A stretch of DNA of 64,000 bases from Devosia lucknowensis (GTDB taxonomy: Bacteria; Pseudomonadota; Alphaproteobacteria; Rhizobiales; Devosiaceae), in assembly GCF_900177655.1 (NCBI RefSeq), contig NZ_FXWK01000002.1, positions 620,001 through 684,000 on the forward strand, in the 5' to 3' direction. Positions 45,247-53,418 of this stretch are shown one piece after another. Under the pieces are notes generated by a model. That model was not told the origin of the DNA. It saw only the letters and a list, made by a program, of their open reading frames with translations, and did not search any database. Positions within the stretch are counted from its first letter, which is position 1. The number at the start of each line of letters is the position of its first letter. The position numbers were made by a program, and so were the translations under genes.

Positions 45247-46593
45247 ATGTTCGTTCGCTTTGCGGCGGCGACGCTTTTGGCGTCCGCCAGCCTCGTTTCC
45301 CTTTCCATTGCCCAGGAAACCGGTTCACTCGAAGTCGGCGCGGCGCGCGTCGATGTGTCACCGACGCCAGAACAACTGCCCGCGCTGATGACGGGCATTC
45401 ACGACCCGCTTTATGCCCGCGCCATCGTTGTGCGCAGCGGTGGAGAAACAGCCGCGCTAATCGGCGTGGATGCCGGCAGCGTTTCCAACGAACTCTGGCA
45501 GGCCGTGACGGATGCCCTCGAAACGGAGCACGGAATTTCGCCCGACAATGTGCTGATTTCGGCCTCGCACACCCATTCGGCTCCGCGCGGCGATCGCGAA
45601 GGCTATGCCGAAAGGATCGTGCAGTCGGTGTCCGACGCTCTAGCCGACATGCAGCCGGCACAGATGGGTTTTGGCACGGGCGTGTCGCATCTGAACGTCA
45701 ACCGCAATCTCATCGACCCGCAGACCAACCGGTGGTGGGAAGGACCAAACTATGACGGTGTCTCGGACAAGACCGTCGCAGTGGTGTCGTTCCAGACGCT
45801 CGAGGGCGAGCCCATCGGCGTCTATTACAACTACGCCATGCATGCCGTCCTTACCGGCCAGCTCGACATGGTCAGCGCAGACTATCCCGGTGCTGCGTCG
45901 ACCTATCTCGAGGAGACGATGGGCGACGGCACCGTCGCGGTGTTCTCAAGTGGCGCCGCCGGGGATCAGAACCCGGTATTCTTTAATCAGACCTATGAGT
46001 TGCGCGAGATCCGCATAGACGAATATGCCAGCCGCGGCATCGACATCGCCAATGCCATGCCGCCGGGTGGGGAAGGCCTCGTTCGCGAGGACCCCAAGGT
46101 CAAGCTGCTGATGGACCAGCAGGTGCAGATGAGCGAATCCTTCGGCCAGCTGCTGGCGGAGGAAGTGCTCCACGTCACCCGCAACATCAAGTGGTGGGAC
46201 GAGGCGCCGACGATCTCGGGCGCGCATATGGATGCCACCTGTCCTGGCCGTTCGCGGACGGATCAGGGTCGCGCGGGCTTTCAGGGAACTTATGAGGATG
46301 CCGACGATGTCTCCATGCGCCTCGGCCTGCTGCGTCTGGGCGACGTCTATCTCGGCGCGGTCGATGGCGAGGTCTACAATGCCATCGGCCAGCGCTTCAA
46401 AAACGAATCGCCGTTCAAGAACACGGTCATGTCCACGCTCACCAATGGCCGGGCCAATACCGGCTACATCTATAGCGACGCGGCCTCGGGTTATCTCACC
46501 TTCGAGGTGATCTCCTCTTCGCTGAAGCCCGGATGCGCCGAATCCGCGATCGTCAACGGACTGCTCGATCTGGTGAGCCAGGCGCGCAACTGA
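45247..46593 (+). CDS. Secreted ceramidase-fold protein (neutral ceramidase N-terminal domain)
   Basis: A 448-residue exported protein; the signal peptide ends near SIAQ (residue 22). It carries the alkaline/neutral ceramidase N-terminal fold with zinc-ligand candidates in ASHTHSAPRGD (H108, H110) and NYAMHAVLTG. The loop that holds the serine nucleophile in true neutral ceramidases (GDVSPN) reads GAAGDQNP here, so the serine is not conserved. It also lacks the C-terminal immunoglobulin-like domain. The substrate is therefore open; a lipid amide or other hydrolase role is inference. A strong GGAGG lies upstream. Confidence 0.8.
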   Translation: MFVRFAAATLLASASLVSLSIAQETGSLEVGAARVDVSPTPEQLPALMTGIHDPLYARAIVVRSGGETAALIGVDAGSVSNELWQAVTDALETEHGISPDNVLISASHTHSAPRGDREGYAERIVQSVSDALADMQPAQMGFGTGVSHLNVNRNLIDPQTNRWWEGPNYDGVSDKTVAVVSFQTLEGEPIGVYYNYAMHAVLTGQLDMVSADYPGAASTYLEETMGDGTVAVFSSGAAGDQNPVFFNQTYELREIRIDEYASRGIDIANAMPPGGEGLVREDPKVKLLMDQQVQMSESFGQLLAEEVLHVTRNIKWWDEAPTISGAHMDATCPGRSRTDQGRAGFQGTYEDADDVSMRLGLLRLGDVYLGAVDGEVYNAIGQRFKNESPFKNTVMSTLTNGRANTGYIYSDAASGYLTFEVISSSLKPGCAESAIVNGLLDLVSQARN

Positions 46594-46689
46594 GCTGGCT
46601 CTCCGGCAAGGCAGTGCCCCCTCACTGCCGGCTGCTCCACCGGACGCCCTTTCGACGGAAGAGGCACTTCCTCCCGCCTTGCCGCCGTG

Positions 46690-46721
46690 CGGCCGGACCG
46701 CCCCCAAACGCGGTCCGGCCG
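46690..46721 (+). other. Stable hairpin between ceramidase-fold gene and lacI
   Basis: CGGCCGGACCG and CGGTCCGGCCG pair over 11 bases around a ten-base loop. No T-run follows, so it is a weak terminator candidate or an RNA-stability structure. A smaller hairpin (GGCAGTG/CACTGCC, 46610-46629) directly follows the upstream stop codon. Confidence 0.5.
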
Positions 46722-46770
46722 GCTTGCTGGCGGGGAGGGATTGCATTACCCCTCAATCAAAGGGGACATA

Positions 46771-47808
46771 ATGGCGACCATCATAGACGTGGCAAAACGG
46801 GCCTCCGTGTCGCTCAAGACCGTCAGCCGGGTGATCAACGGCGAGGGCCATGTCAGCGACGCCACCCGTTCGGCCGTGATGGCGGCTATCGAGGCCCTCG
46901 GTTATGTTCCCTCCAATGCGGCCCGCTCCATGCGCTCGCAGCGCAGCCGCCTCATCGGCATTATCACCGGCGCCATCAGCCACGCGCAGCCGACGGGCTC
47001 GGTCGGCCTTCCAGACATTTTCGTGGTCAAGGGGGCCCAGGCCGAGCTGGAGCGCCAGGGCATCATTCCCCTGATTGCCGATACCGGTTCGGATCCGACC
47101 AGAACAGCCAGGATCTTTCGCACCCTGCTCGAGCATCGCGTCGATGGAATCATCTATGTGGCCGAGTACCACCAGAAGGTGACGTTGCCGGTGCTGATCG
47201 CCGATACGCCGCTGGTCCTCGCCAATTGCTTCGATGACGCGGGACACCATGCCATCGTACCGGACGACGAGGCGGGTGAGCGCGCGCTGGTCGAGGGCCT
47301 GATTGTGCGCGGGCACCGGCGTATCGCCATGCTGACCCTGCCGGCAAGCGTTGTCGCCCAGCCCCTGCGGTTGAGTGGCTATCGTGCGGCGCTGGCAGGG
47401 GCGGGTATTGCGTTCGATCCAGCCCTTGTGGCCGTGGCAACAGGTACGGACCGCGAGCGTGAATTTTCTCAACTGCCGAGTGCCCTGGCTCAGGTGCTGG
47501 CGCTGCCGGAACCGCCGACCGCGCTTTGCTGCGCCAATGACAAGATGGCCATGCGCGTCTATGCCCTCCTCGCCGAGCGGGGGATCTCCATTCCCGGTGG
47601 TATCTCGGTGGTCGGCTTTGACGATTACAGGGTCATCTGCGAGCAGTTGCAGCCTTCGCTCAGCAGCGCATCGCTGGCTTACGAGATGATCGGCGCAAAG
47701 GCCGCCGAGGTGATCCTCAAGATGCCGAGAAACAATCCGCCCCAGGGCGTGGTGGACCGCCTGATCGGGCCGGTGGTGTGGCGCGAGTCCGTTCGAGCGC
47801 TGAACTAG
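46771..47808 (+). CDS. LacI family transcriptional regulator
   Basis: A 345-residue repressor. The helix-turn-helix is at the start (TIIDVAKRASVSLKTVSRVI) with hinge helix NAARSMRSQRS, followed by a periplasmic-binding-protein-like domain (about 60-340) for a sugar-type ligand. The ATG has AAAGGGGAC upstream; earlier codons in the frame are not supported. It follows the ceramidase-fold gene, and a LacI-type palindrome precedes that gene, so local control is likely. The effector is unknown. Confidence 0.92.
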   Translation: MATIIDVAKRASVSLKTVSRVINGEGHVSDATRSAVMAAIEALGYVPSNAARSMRSQRSRLIGIITGAISHAQPTGSVGLPDIFVVKGAQAELERQGIIPLIADTGSDPTRTARIFRTLLEHRVDGIIYVAEYHQKVTLPVLIADTPLVLANCFDDAGHHAIVPDDEAGERALVEGLIVRGHRRIAMLTLPASVVAQPLRLSGYRAALAGAGIAFDPALVAVATGTDREREFSQLPSALAQVLALPEPPTALCCANDKMAMRVYALLAERGISIPGGISVVGFDDYRVICEQLQPSLSSASLAYEMIGAKAAEVILKMPRNNPPQGVVDRLIGPVVWRESVRALN

Positions 47809-47836
47809 GTCAAAGCCCGCGCACAGCCCCAAAAGC

Positions 47837-47870
47837 AAAACCCCGACTGCATTGCTGCAATCGGGGTTTT
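47837..47870. terminator. Bidirectional terminator between lacI and tRNA-Leu
   Basis: AAAACCCCGA pairs with TCGGGGTTTT around a 14-base loop that can itself pair (TGCA repeats). T-runs follow on both strands, so it can stop lacI (+) and tRNA-Leu (-). Confidence 0.85.
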
Positions 47871-47877
47871 GAGAAAT

Positions 47878-47962
47878 TGGTGCCCAGAAAAGGACTCGAA
47901 CCTTCACGCCTTGCGGCACACGGACCTGAACCGTGCGCGTCTACCAATTCCGCCATCTGGGC
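47878..47962 (-). tRNA. tRNA-Leu, anticodon CAG
   Basis: An 85-base class II tRNA with encoded CCA. The acceptor stem pairs GCCCAGA with TCTGGGC, and the D arm holds GGAATTGGTAGAC. The anticodon stem is CACGG/CCGTG around TTCAGGT (anticodon CAG). The long variable arm TGCCGCAAGGCGT and the T loop GTTCGAGTC follow. Confidence 0.97.
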
Positions 47963-48020
47963 GACGGGCGAGTAACTAGGGCCCGGCCGGTGTGTTGTCA
48001 ACGCCCTTTCATGCACAAAG

Positions 48021-48383
48021 TCAGAAGTTTGCACCGTCCCAGTGCTTGATGGTGTTGCGGTCGACAGGCGGTGGCTGGTCGAAGCAATTGACGTTGACCA
48101 TCACCATCTCGTTGCCCTTGCCGTCGCTGCCGCGCGCGAAGGATTCAATGCCGCAGGTCTTGCAGAACAGATGGTCGATGTTCTCGGTGTTGAAATGATA
48201 GAGCGTCAGGTTGTCCTCGCCCGAATGCAGTTTGAACTGGCTCGCGGGCACGGACTGCATGATCCAACCCAGACGACGACAGCGCGAGCAGTTGCAGTCG
48301 GCGAGGCCCGACAAATCCGTGGTCGCCGTGAAGCGCACGGCTCCGCAATGGCACTGGCCCGTATAGTCACGCATTTGGCTCAT
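48021..48383 (-). CDS. GFA family protein (CENP-V/GFA domain)
   Basis: A 120-residue zinc-binding beta-sandwich of the glutathione-dependent formaldehyde-activating family. The structural zinc ligands are visible as CHCGAVRF, CNCSRC and CKTCG. Many members are not formaldehyde enzymes, so the substrate is open. GAGGAG lies upstream of the ATG. It stands alone between tRNA-Leu and a divergent NAD(P)-binding gene. Confidence 0.87.
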   Translation of the reverse strand: MSQMRDYTGQCHCGAVRFTATTDLSGLADCNCSRCRRLGWIMQSVPASQFKLHSGEDNLTLYHFNTENIDHLFCKTCGIESFARGSDGKGNEMVMVNVNCFDQPPPVDRNTIKHWDGANF

Positions 48384-48540
48384 CGGTAAATCTCCTCAGT
48401 CATTGAGAACAAAATGCGAACATTTGGAGACAAGAGTCAAGCCTGGGCCGATCATTTCTGCGCTAGGCGAGGCTCGACAGGCGCCGCCAGCCTGCGCTAG
48501 AAGCGGTCACCATCGTCTTGCCTGGTCTCGGAGCCCCACC

Positions 48541-49530
48541 ATGGATCGCAATGCCACCAAACTCGTCACTGTCTTCGGCGGTTCGGGATTTGTCGGCAAC
48601 CACCTGGTGCAATTGCTGGCCCGCAAAGGCTACCGCATCCGGGTCGCCGTCCGCCGCCCTGATCTGGCTGGCGAGGTGCGCATGTTCGGCGGCGTCGGAC
48701 AGATCGTGCCGGTGCAGGCGAACCTTCGAAACATGGAGTCGGTGCAGCGCGCTGTCGCCGGCTCGGACATCGTGATCAATCTGGTCGGCATTGGCCACCA
48801 GAGTGGCAAGCAGACCTTCAATGCCGTGCATGTGGATGGCGCAGCCGCGGTAGCCCGTGCTGCCAAGGCGGCCGGCGCCAGCGCGCTGGTTCACATGTCG
48901 GCACTCGGCGTCGACAAGGCCGCCGATGTCAGCGACTACGCTGCCTCCAAGTTCGCCGGCGAAAATGCCGTGCTCGAGGCTTTCCCCAGTGCGGTCATCG
49001 TGCGCCCGTCGCTGATGTTCGGCCAGGGCGACGGGTTCTTTAATCTCATGGGCACGCTGGCCCGCATCTTCCCGATCATGCCGCTGATCGGCGGCAAGAC
49101 ACTTTTTCAGCCGGTGTTTGTTGGCGACGTAGCAGAAGCGATCGTTCTGGCCGCAGAAGGCGCGGTCAAGACCGGTCGCATCTATGAACTGGGCGGACCC
49201 GACGTCGAGACCCACAAGGTGCTGATGGAGCGTATCCTGCGCGAGGCAGGCCGCAAGCGTCCGCTCCTGCCGGTTCCGGCAGGCCTCATGAAGCTTGGCG
49301 CAGGTCTGCTCGGCATCCTGCCCTTCAAGCCGCTGATCACGGGCGACCAGGTGGAATTGCTGGGCGTGGACAATGTCGTTTCCGAGGATGCACGGAAGGA
49401 CAAGCGCACGCTTGCCGCTTTCGGCATTACCCCGACCAGCATGAACGACATCCTCCCCACCTATATGTGGCGCTTCCGTCGGCATGGCGAATTCGACCGC
49501 GACGGCGATGCGCCGGCCTACCCAGTCTGA
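48541..49530 (+). CDS. NDUFA9-like NAD(P)-binding protein (atypical SDR)
   Basis: A 329-residue Rossmann-fold protein. The dinucleotide loop is TVFGGSGFVGNHL near residues 10-22 and the body fits the atypical SDR5a group, which includes the complex I NDUFA9 subunit. Alphaproteobacteria carry this homologue; roles in complex I assembly or quinone metabolism are proposed, not shown. The chosen ATG matches the family; an open frame upstream lacks support. A strong terminator follows. Confidence 0.88.
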   Translation: MDRNATKLVTVFGGSGFVGNHLVQLLARKGYRIRVAVRRPDLAGEVRMFGGVGQIVPVQANLRNMESVQRAVAGSDIVINLVGIGHQSGKQTFNAVHVDGAAAVARAAKAAGASALVHMSALGVDKAADVSDYAASKFAGENAVLEAFPSAVIVRPSLMFGQGDGFFNLMGTLARIFPIMPLIGGKTLFQPVFVGDVAEAIVLAAEGAVKTGRIYELGGPDVETHKVLMERILREAGRKRPLLPVPAGLMKLGAGLLGILPFKPLITGDQVELLGVDNVVSEDARKDKRTLAAFGITPTSMNDILPTYMWRFRRHGEFDRDGDAPAYPV

Positions 49531-49551
49531 TCGCCGGTTTGGTTTCATCGA

Positions 49552-49585
49552 AAACCCCGGGCCTCGTGGCCCGGGGTTTCTTCTT
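49552..49585 (+). terminator. Intrinsic terminator after the NDUFA9-like gene
   Basis: AAACCCCGGGCC and GGCCCGGGGTTT form a 12-base-pair stem with a TCGT loop, followed by CTTCTT. It lies 21 bases after the stop codon. Confidence 0.88.
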
Positions 49586-49611
49586 GCCTGATCGACAGGC
49601 CAACGAATCTG

Positions 49612-49623
49612 AAGATATATCTT
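49612..49623. promoter_or_regulatory. PadR operator, copy 1
   Basis: AAGATATATCTT is a perfect 12-base palindrome, 65 bases before the padR start codon. A second near-copy lies 54 bases further on. Confidence 0.65.
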
Positions 49624-49665
49624 GAAACGGACCTGAGCCCTTCCGATCTCCTTGTCACGGGCTTC

Positions 49666-49677
49666 AAGATATATCTG
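49666..49677. promoter_or_regulatory. PadR operator, copy 2
   Basis: AAGATATATCTG shares the perfect core AGATATATCT with copy 1 and ends 11 bases before the padR ATG, so bound protein would block its own translation start region. Centre-to-centre spacing to copy 1 is 54 bases, about five helical turns. Confidence 0.65.
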
Positions 49678-49687
49678 GAGATACACA

Positions 49688-50419
49688 ATGAGCTATTGGA
49701 AGAACGGTGAGCCGGACTGGCGACAGTTTGAGCGCATGGCGCGTCGCGGCTGGGGCCGCATGCAGCGCATGGCCGACAGCGAATTCGGGAATTGGGGCGG
49801 CAACATGCGCGTCGGACGCATGCTGGCTTCGGGCGATCTGCGCCTCGTGGCGCTTTACTTCATCGAACAACAGCCGCGCCACGGCTATGATCTGATCAAG
49901 GCGGTCGAAGAGCGCTCGAACAGCGTCTATTCGCCCAGCCCCGGCATCGTTTATCCGGCCCTGACCTATCTCGAGGAAGCGGGCTTCGTGACGTCGGCGC
50001 CGGATGGCAACAAGAAGCTCTACACCATCACCGACGAGGGCCGTCGGCATCTCGAGGAAAACCGCGAGGCCGTCGCGTCCACCCTGGATTTCCTGGGCAG
50101 GACGGGCGAGCAGATGAGCCGCTTCCGCGAATTCGTGAAGGCAGACTGGCCGTTCGGCGGCGAACCGCAGGCCGAAGACGGAAACGTACCGCCCCATTGG
50201 GGTGAGCGGGGTCCCGGCCGTGGCCCACGGCACGAGCATGAGCACGACCGGCCGATGCACGACGCCGTGCCGGAGCTCGAAGCCTCGCGCAAGGTGCTCA
50301 AGGACGCGATCAAGAAGGCCCGCCGCGGCACTGAAGACCAGCAGCGACGAGCTGCCGAAATCCTTCGCCGCGCCGCCGCCGAGGTGAATGGCCTGGGCGA
50401 TGACGAGGTGGATATCTAG
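49688..50419 (+). CDS. PadR family transcriptional regulator
   Basis: A 243-residue regulator. A basic, Trp- and Met-rich N-terminal extension (1-40) precedes the winged helix (about 45-125: HGYDLIKAVEER, PSPGIVYPALTYLEEAGFV). A linker with HEHEHDRPMHD may bind metal, and a C-terminal helical dimerisation segment ends the protein. Two copies of AGATATATCT before the gene suggest autoregulation. No transporter or enzyme gene follows directly, so other targets are unknown. Confidence 0.88.
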   Translation: MSYWKNGEPDWRQFERMARRGWGRMQRMADSEFGNWGGNMRVGRMLASGDLRLVALYFIEQQPRHGYDLIKAVEERSNSVYSPSPGIVYPALTYLEEAGFVTSAPDGNKKLYTITDEGRRHLEENREAVASTLDFLGRTGEQMSRFREFVKADWPFGGEPQAEDGNVPPHWGERGPGRGPRHEHEHDRPMHDAVPELEASRKVLKDAIKKARRGTEDQQRRAAEILRRAAAEVNGLGDDEVDI

Positions 50420-50499
50420 ATCTTCGCCTCAAGACTCACCGGCCGCCCTCAGGTCGAGCCCGGGGGCGGCTCCGTAGCTGAGAGATGTTCGTAAGCGCC

Positions 50500-51189
50500 C
50501 TATAGGCCCGGCTTGGTCCGCAGAAAATCCAGCACCATCTGCACGGCATGGGCTTCGCGTTCCTGCACCATGGCGACGCTCGACAGATCGCGCTCGAAGA
50601 TCACCGACAGTGTGGCGGTGTTGGAAACGTAAAAAAAGCCCAGCGCCGCCACCGAAATATAGAGCTGGACCGGATCGACATCGCGCCGGAAAACACCCGA
50701 GGCCGCGCCGCGCTCGATGATGGCGGCGATCTGCCCGACCAGCGGGGAATGCAGCGCCTTGATATCGGGCAACGTCTTCAGGAACCGGGCATTCTCGATA
50801 TTTTCCGTGCCGAGCAGGCGCGGAAACCAGGGATTGGCCAGGAAGTGCCGGAAGGTGAAGCGCACCAGCCGGTCCATGGCCTGCACGGGATCGTACTGGT
50901 CAAGACTCAGCGCCCGCTCGCCGCTGCGGATTTCCTGATAGGCATCGAGAAGCACCGCCCGGTAGAGATCCTCCTTGTTGCCGAAATAGTGGTAGAGCAG
51001 GCGCTTGTTGGCGCCGGCCCGCTCGGCAATCGCATCGACGCGCGCGCCTTCGAATCCCCGATCGGCAAACTCGATCCGCGCTGCGGCGAGGATCGACGCC
51101 TTGGTCTTGGCCGAATTGCGCGGGCGCTTGGCCGCCTCAGCTTTGCGCCGGGGCGTTTCCGCGACCACGGTTGAAGAGGGATCGGACAC
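50500..51189 (-). CDS. TetR family regulator trailing the tct operon
   Basis: A 229-residue TetR protein with a helix-turn-helix at about residues 45-70 (VDAIAERAGANKRLLYHYFG) and a C-terminal ligand domain. It overlaps the tctA 3' end. The GTG at 51189 is the best start consistent with the family, giving a 53-base overlap; a GTG at 51168 would shorten it by seven residues. It is transcribed with tctCBA and may control that operon or the divergent TauE gene. Confidence 0.8.
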   Translation of the reverse strand: MSDPSSTVVAETPRRKAEAAKRPRNSAKTKASILAAARIEFADRGFEGARVDAIAERAGANKRLLYHYFGNKEDLYRAVLLDAYQEIRSGERALSLDQYDPVQAMDRLVRFTFRHFLANPWFPRLLGTENIENARFLKTLPDIKALHSPLVGQIAAIIERGAASGVFRRDVDPVQLYISVAALGFFYVSNTATLSVIFERDLSSVAMVQEREAHAVQMVLDFLRTKPGL

Positions 51190-52663
51190 GGGACGACACC
51201 GCCGGGATGGACAACAGGATGGTGAGAACGATGATGATGCAGATAACAGCGCTGATGGGCCGGGTAAAGAACGGCGTCGGATCGCCATTGGTCAGCGCCA
51301 GCCCGCGCCGCAGGTTGAGATCGAGCAGGTCGCCAAGCACGATGCCGAGCACCAGCGGCGCCATGGGATACTTCATCTCGCGCAGGATGAAGCCGACGAC
51401 GCCGAAGATCAGCATGACATAGACGTCGAACATGCGCTGGGTGATGGCGAAACTTCCCACGACGCACAGCACGTAGATGACGGCCATCAGCCGCTCGCGC
51501 GGCACCGAGAGCACCTTGATGAACACCCGGGTCAGCGACAGCCCGAAAATCAGGTTGGCGAGCGTTGCCAGGAGCAGCATGCCCACGACCTGATAAAGGA
51601 AGGGCGCATTCTCGATCATCAGCATCGGGCCGGGCCGAATGCCGTGGATCATCATGGCCGCGATCAGCACTGCCGCGGCTGCCGAGCCCGGCAATGCCAG
51701 GGTCAGGGTCGGGATCATGGAGGCAGAAACCACCGCATTGTCGCCGGTCTCGGCGGCAATCAGGCCTTCCTGGCTGCCATTGCCGAACATTTCGGGGTTT
51801 TTCGAGCGCTTCTTGGCGGCTGCATAGGAACTCCAGGCGCCCACGTCCTCGCCAACGCCGGGAATGATCCCCACAAAAGTGCCGATGATGCCTGAGCGGA
51901 TGATGGTCTTCCAGTATTGGAAGATCTCCCTGAGGCGCGGCACGACCCGGTCGTTGACCGGCGCGATGTGGGCGACGGCCGTGCGCTTCATGGTGGAGAG
52001 GATTTCAGCCAGGCCGAACGCCCCGACCATGGCCGGGATGAGGTCGACGCCGCCGCCCAGCGCCGGGATGCCGAAGGTAAAGCGCTGATAGGCATGCAGC
52101 GTCTCCATGCCGATCATGGCGACCATAAGGCCCAGTATGCCTGCGATATAGCCCTTGAGCGGGGTGTCCGAACCGGTCATCTGGCCCGATATCACCACAC
52201 CGAACAAAGCCAGCCAGAAGAATTCATACGACCCGAATTTGAGGGCCGCCTCGGCCAGAAGCGGCGCGATGATGGCCAGAAAGAAGATGCCGACCAGCGT
52301 GCCCAGGGTCGACGATGTCGTCGCGAGGCCCATGGCAAGGCCCGCCTTGCCCTGCAGCGCCAGCGGGTGGCCGTCGAGCGTCGCCGCGGCATTGGCGGGG
52401 GTGCCGGGAATGTTGAGCAGGATGGCCGTTCGGCTGCCGCCATAGATGGCGCCGAGATAGACGCACATCAGCGTCAGGATGGCCTGGTCGGGCGCCATCT
52501 TGTAGGTCAGCGTCACGAGGAGCGCGACACCCATCGTGGCCGTGAGGCCGGGTAAAATGCCGATGGCAAGGCCCAGCAGCGTGGCCCAGATGACGTTGAA
52601 GAGGCCGTGCGGCGTCAGGAAATGGGCGACGCCCTGGCCCAGCAATATGAGACCGTCGAACAT
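51137..52663 (-). CDS. tctA: Tripartite tricarboxylate transporter permease TctA
   Basis: A 508-residue inner-membrane protein with about 11-12 helices, the large permease of TTT systems. Family landmarks are LGLAIGILPGLTATMGVALL near the N-terminus and GIIPGVGEDVGAWSSYAAAK in the middle, the paired glycine-rich substrate loops. It follows tctB after 12 bases. The substrate is not deducible; citrate and other carboxylates are typical. Confidence 0.93.
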   Translation of the reverse strand: MFDGLILLGQGVAHFLTPHGLFNVIWATLLGLAIGILPGLTATMGVALLVTLTYKMAPDQAILTLMCVYLGAIYGGSRTAILLNIPGTPANAAATLDGHPLALQGKAGLAMGLATTSSTLGTLVGIFFLAIIAPLLAEAALKFGSYEFFWLALFGVVISGQMTGSDTPLKGYIAGILGLMVAMIGMETLHAYQRFTFGIPALGGGVDLIPAMVGAFGLAEILSTMKRTAVAHIAPVNDRVVPRLREIFQYWKTIIRSGIIGTFVGIIPGVGEDVGAWSSYAAAKKRSKNPEMFGNGSQEGLIAAETGDNAVVSASMIPTLTLALPGSAAAAVLIAAMMIHGIRPGPMLMIENAPFLYQVVGMLLLATLANLIFGLSLTRVFIKVLSVPRERLMAVIYVLCVVGSFAITQRMFDVYVMLIFGVVGFILREMKYPMAPLVLGIVLGDLLDLNLRRGLALTNGDPTPFFTRPISAVICIIIVLTILLSIPAVSSRVRSLFNRGRGNAPAQS

Positions 52664-52675
52664 GGATGAGCGCTC

Positions 52676-53218
52676 CTAGGGCAGGCGCACGAGAAAGATT
52701 TCGCCGAAAACGTAGTGAATGCCGATGCCGGCGCCGAGCGCCACGAGGCCGGCCCATACAAGCGTGCGCACCAGCGATTGCGGCCTGTCGGCAAGGACGG
52801 TCTCGAACAGCGTGATGAAGCTGAAGATGAAGATCGCCGAGGCCAGCCAGAAGGGCATGCGTCCCACGAGGCCGAGCGTGAAGATCAGCGCCAGGCCCAT
52901 CACGACGGCTATGCGCACGCCCTGCCAGGAAACCAGCAAGCGCACGAGGGAAGCGCCGCCGCCCCGCATGTCGAGCCGCGCCGAGCGAATGGCCAGCAGC
53001 GATCCGCAGATGGTCAGGGCCACACCCAGGATGATCGGGACCAGCCCCGGAATGGTGGAGGGATGGATGCGCCGCACTTCAAGCCGGTCCATGGTCCAGG
53101 AAAAATAGGTCACGACCAGCCCCAGGCCGATCAGCACGATGGCCGTGATGAGGTCGGCACGGATGCGGGCGGGATCGGTGGCGTCGTCGGGAGTAGAGGC
53201 GGGCGCTTCGGTGCTCAT
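52676..53218 (-). CDS. tctB: Tripartite tricarboxylate transporter small subunit TctB
   Basis: A 180-residue membrane protein with four predicted helices (about 20-42, 57-78, 100-120, 140-165) and an alanine/aspartate-rich N-terminal tail. It is the small TctB permease subunit, identified by topology and by lying between tctC and tctA. A 200-base gap with palindromic repeats separates it from tctC. Confidence 0.87.
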   Translation of the reverse strand: MSTEAPASTPDDATDPARIRADLITAIVLIGLGLVVTYFSWTMDRLEVRRIHPSTIPGLVPIILGVALTICGSLLAIRSARLDMRGGGASLVRLLVSWQGVRIAVVMGLALIFTLGLVGRMPFWLASAIFIFSFITLFETVLADRPQSLVRTLVWAGLVALGAGIGIHYVFGEIFLVRLP

Positions 53219-53261
53219 ATCAGTCTCGCAGGGGATTAGGGAGCCGATCGCTCCATCGCCA

Positions 53262-53385
53262 CCCTCCCCTCGAGGGGAGGGACCGTGGGCGGGGGTCCAT
53301 CGCGTAGTGCAGACCGACCCCCTCCCCAGCTCGGCTAAGGCCCGATGGGCCTCGCGACGCCACCCTCCCCTCGTGGGGAAGGGTG
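53262..53385. repeat. Palindromic repeats in the tctC-tctB gap
   Basis: CCCTCCCCTCGAGGGGAGGG (53262-53281) is a perfect palindrome; a related imperfect copy, CACCCTCCCC-TCGT-GGGGAAGGGTG, lies at 53361-53385. The type resembles the mosaic element at 56697 and is common in intergenic DNA of rhizobia. Hairpins here could lower tctBA expression relative to tctC, as binding proteins are needed in excess. Confidence 0.7.
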
Positions 53386-53418
53386 AGCAGGTACCGGCAA
53401 CCCGGTACCTTTGAACGT

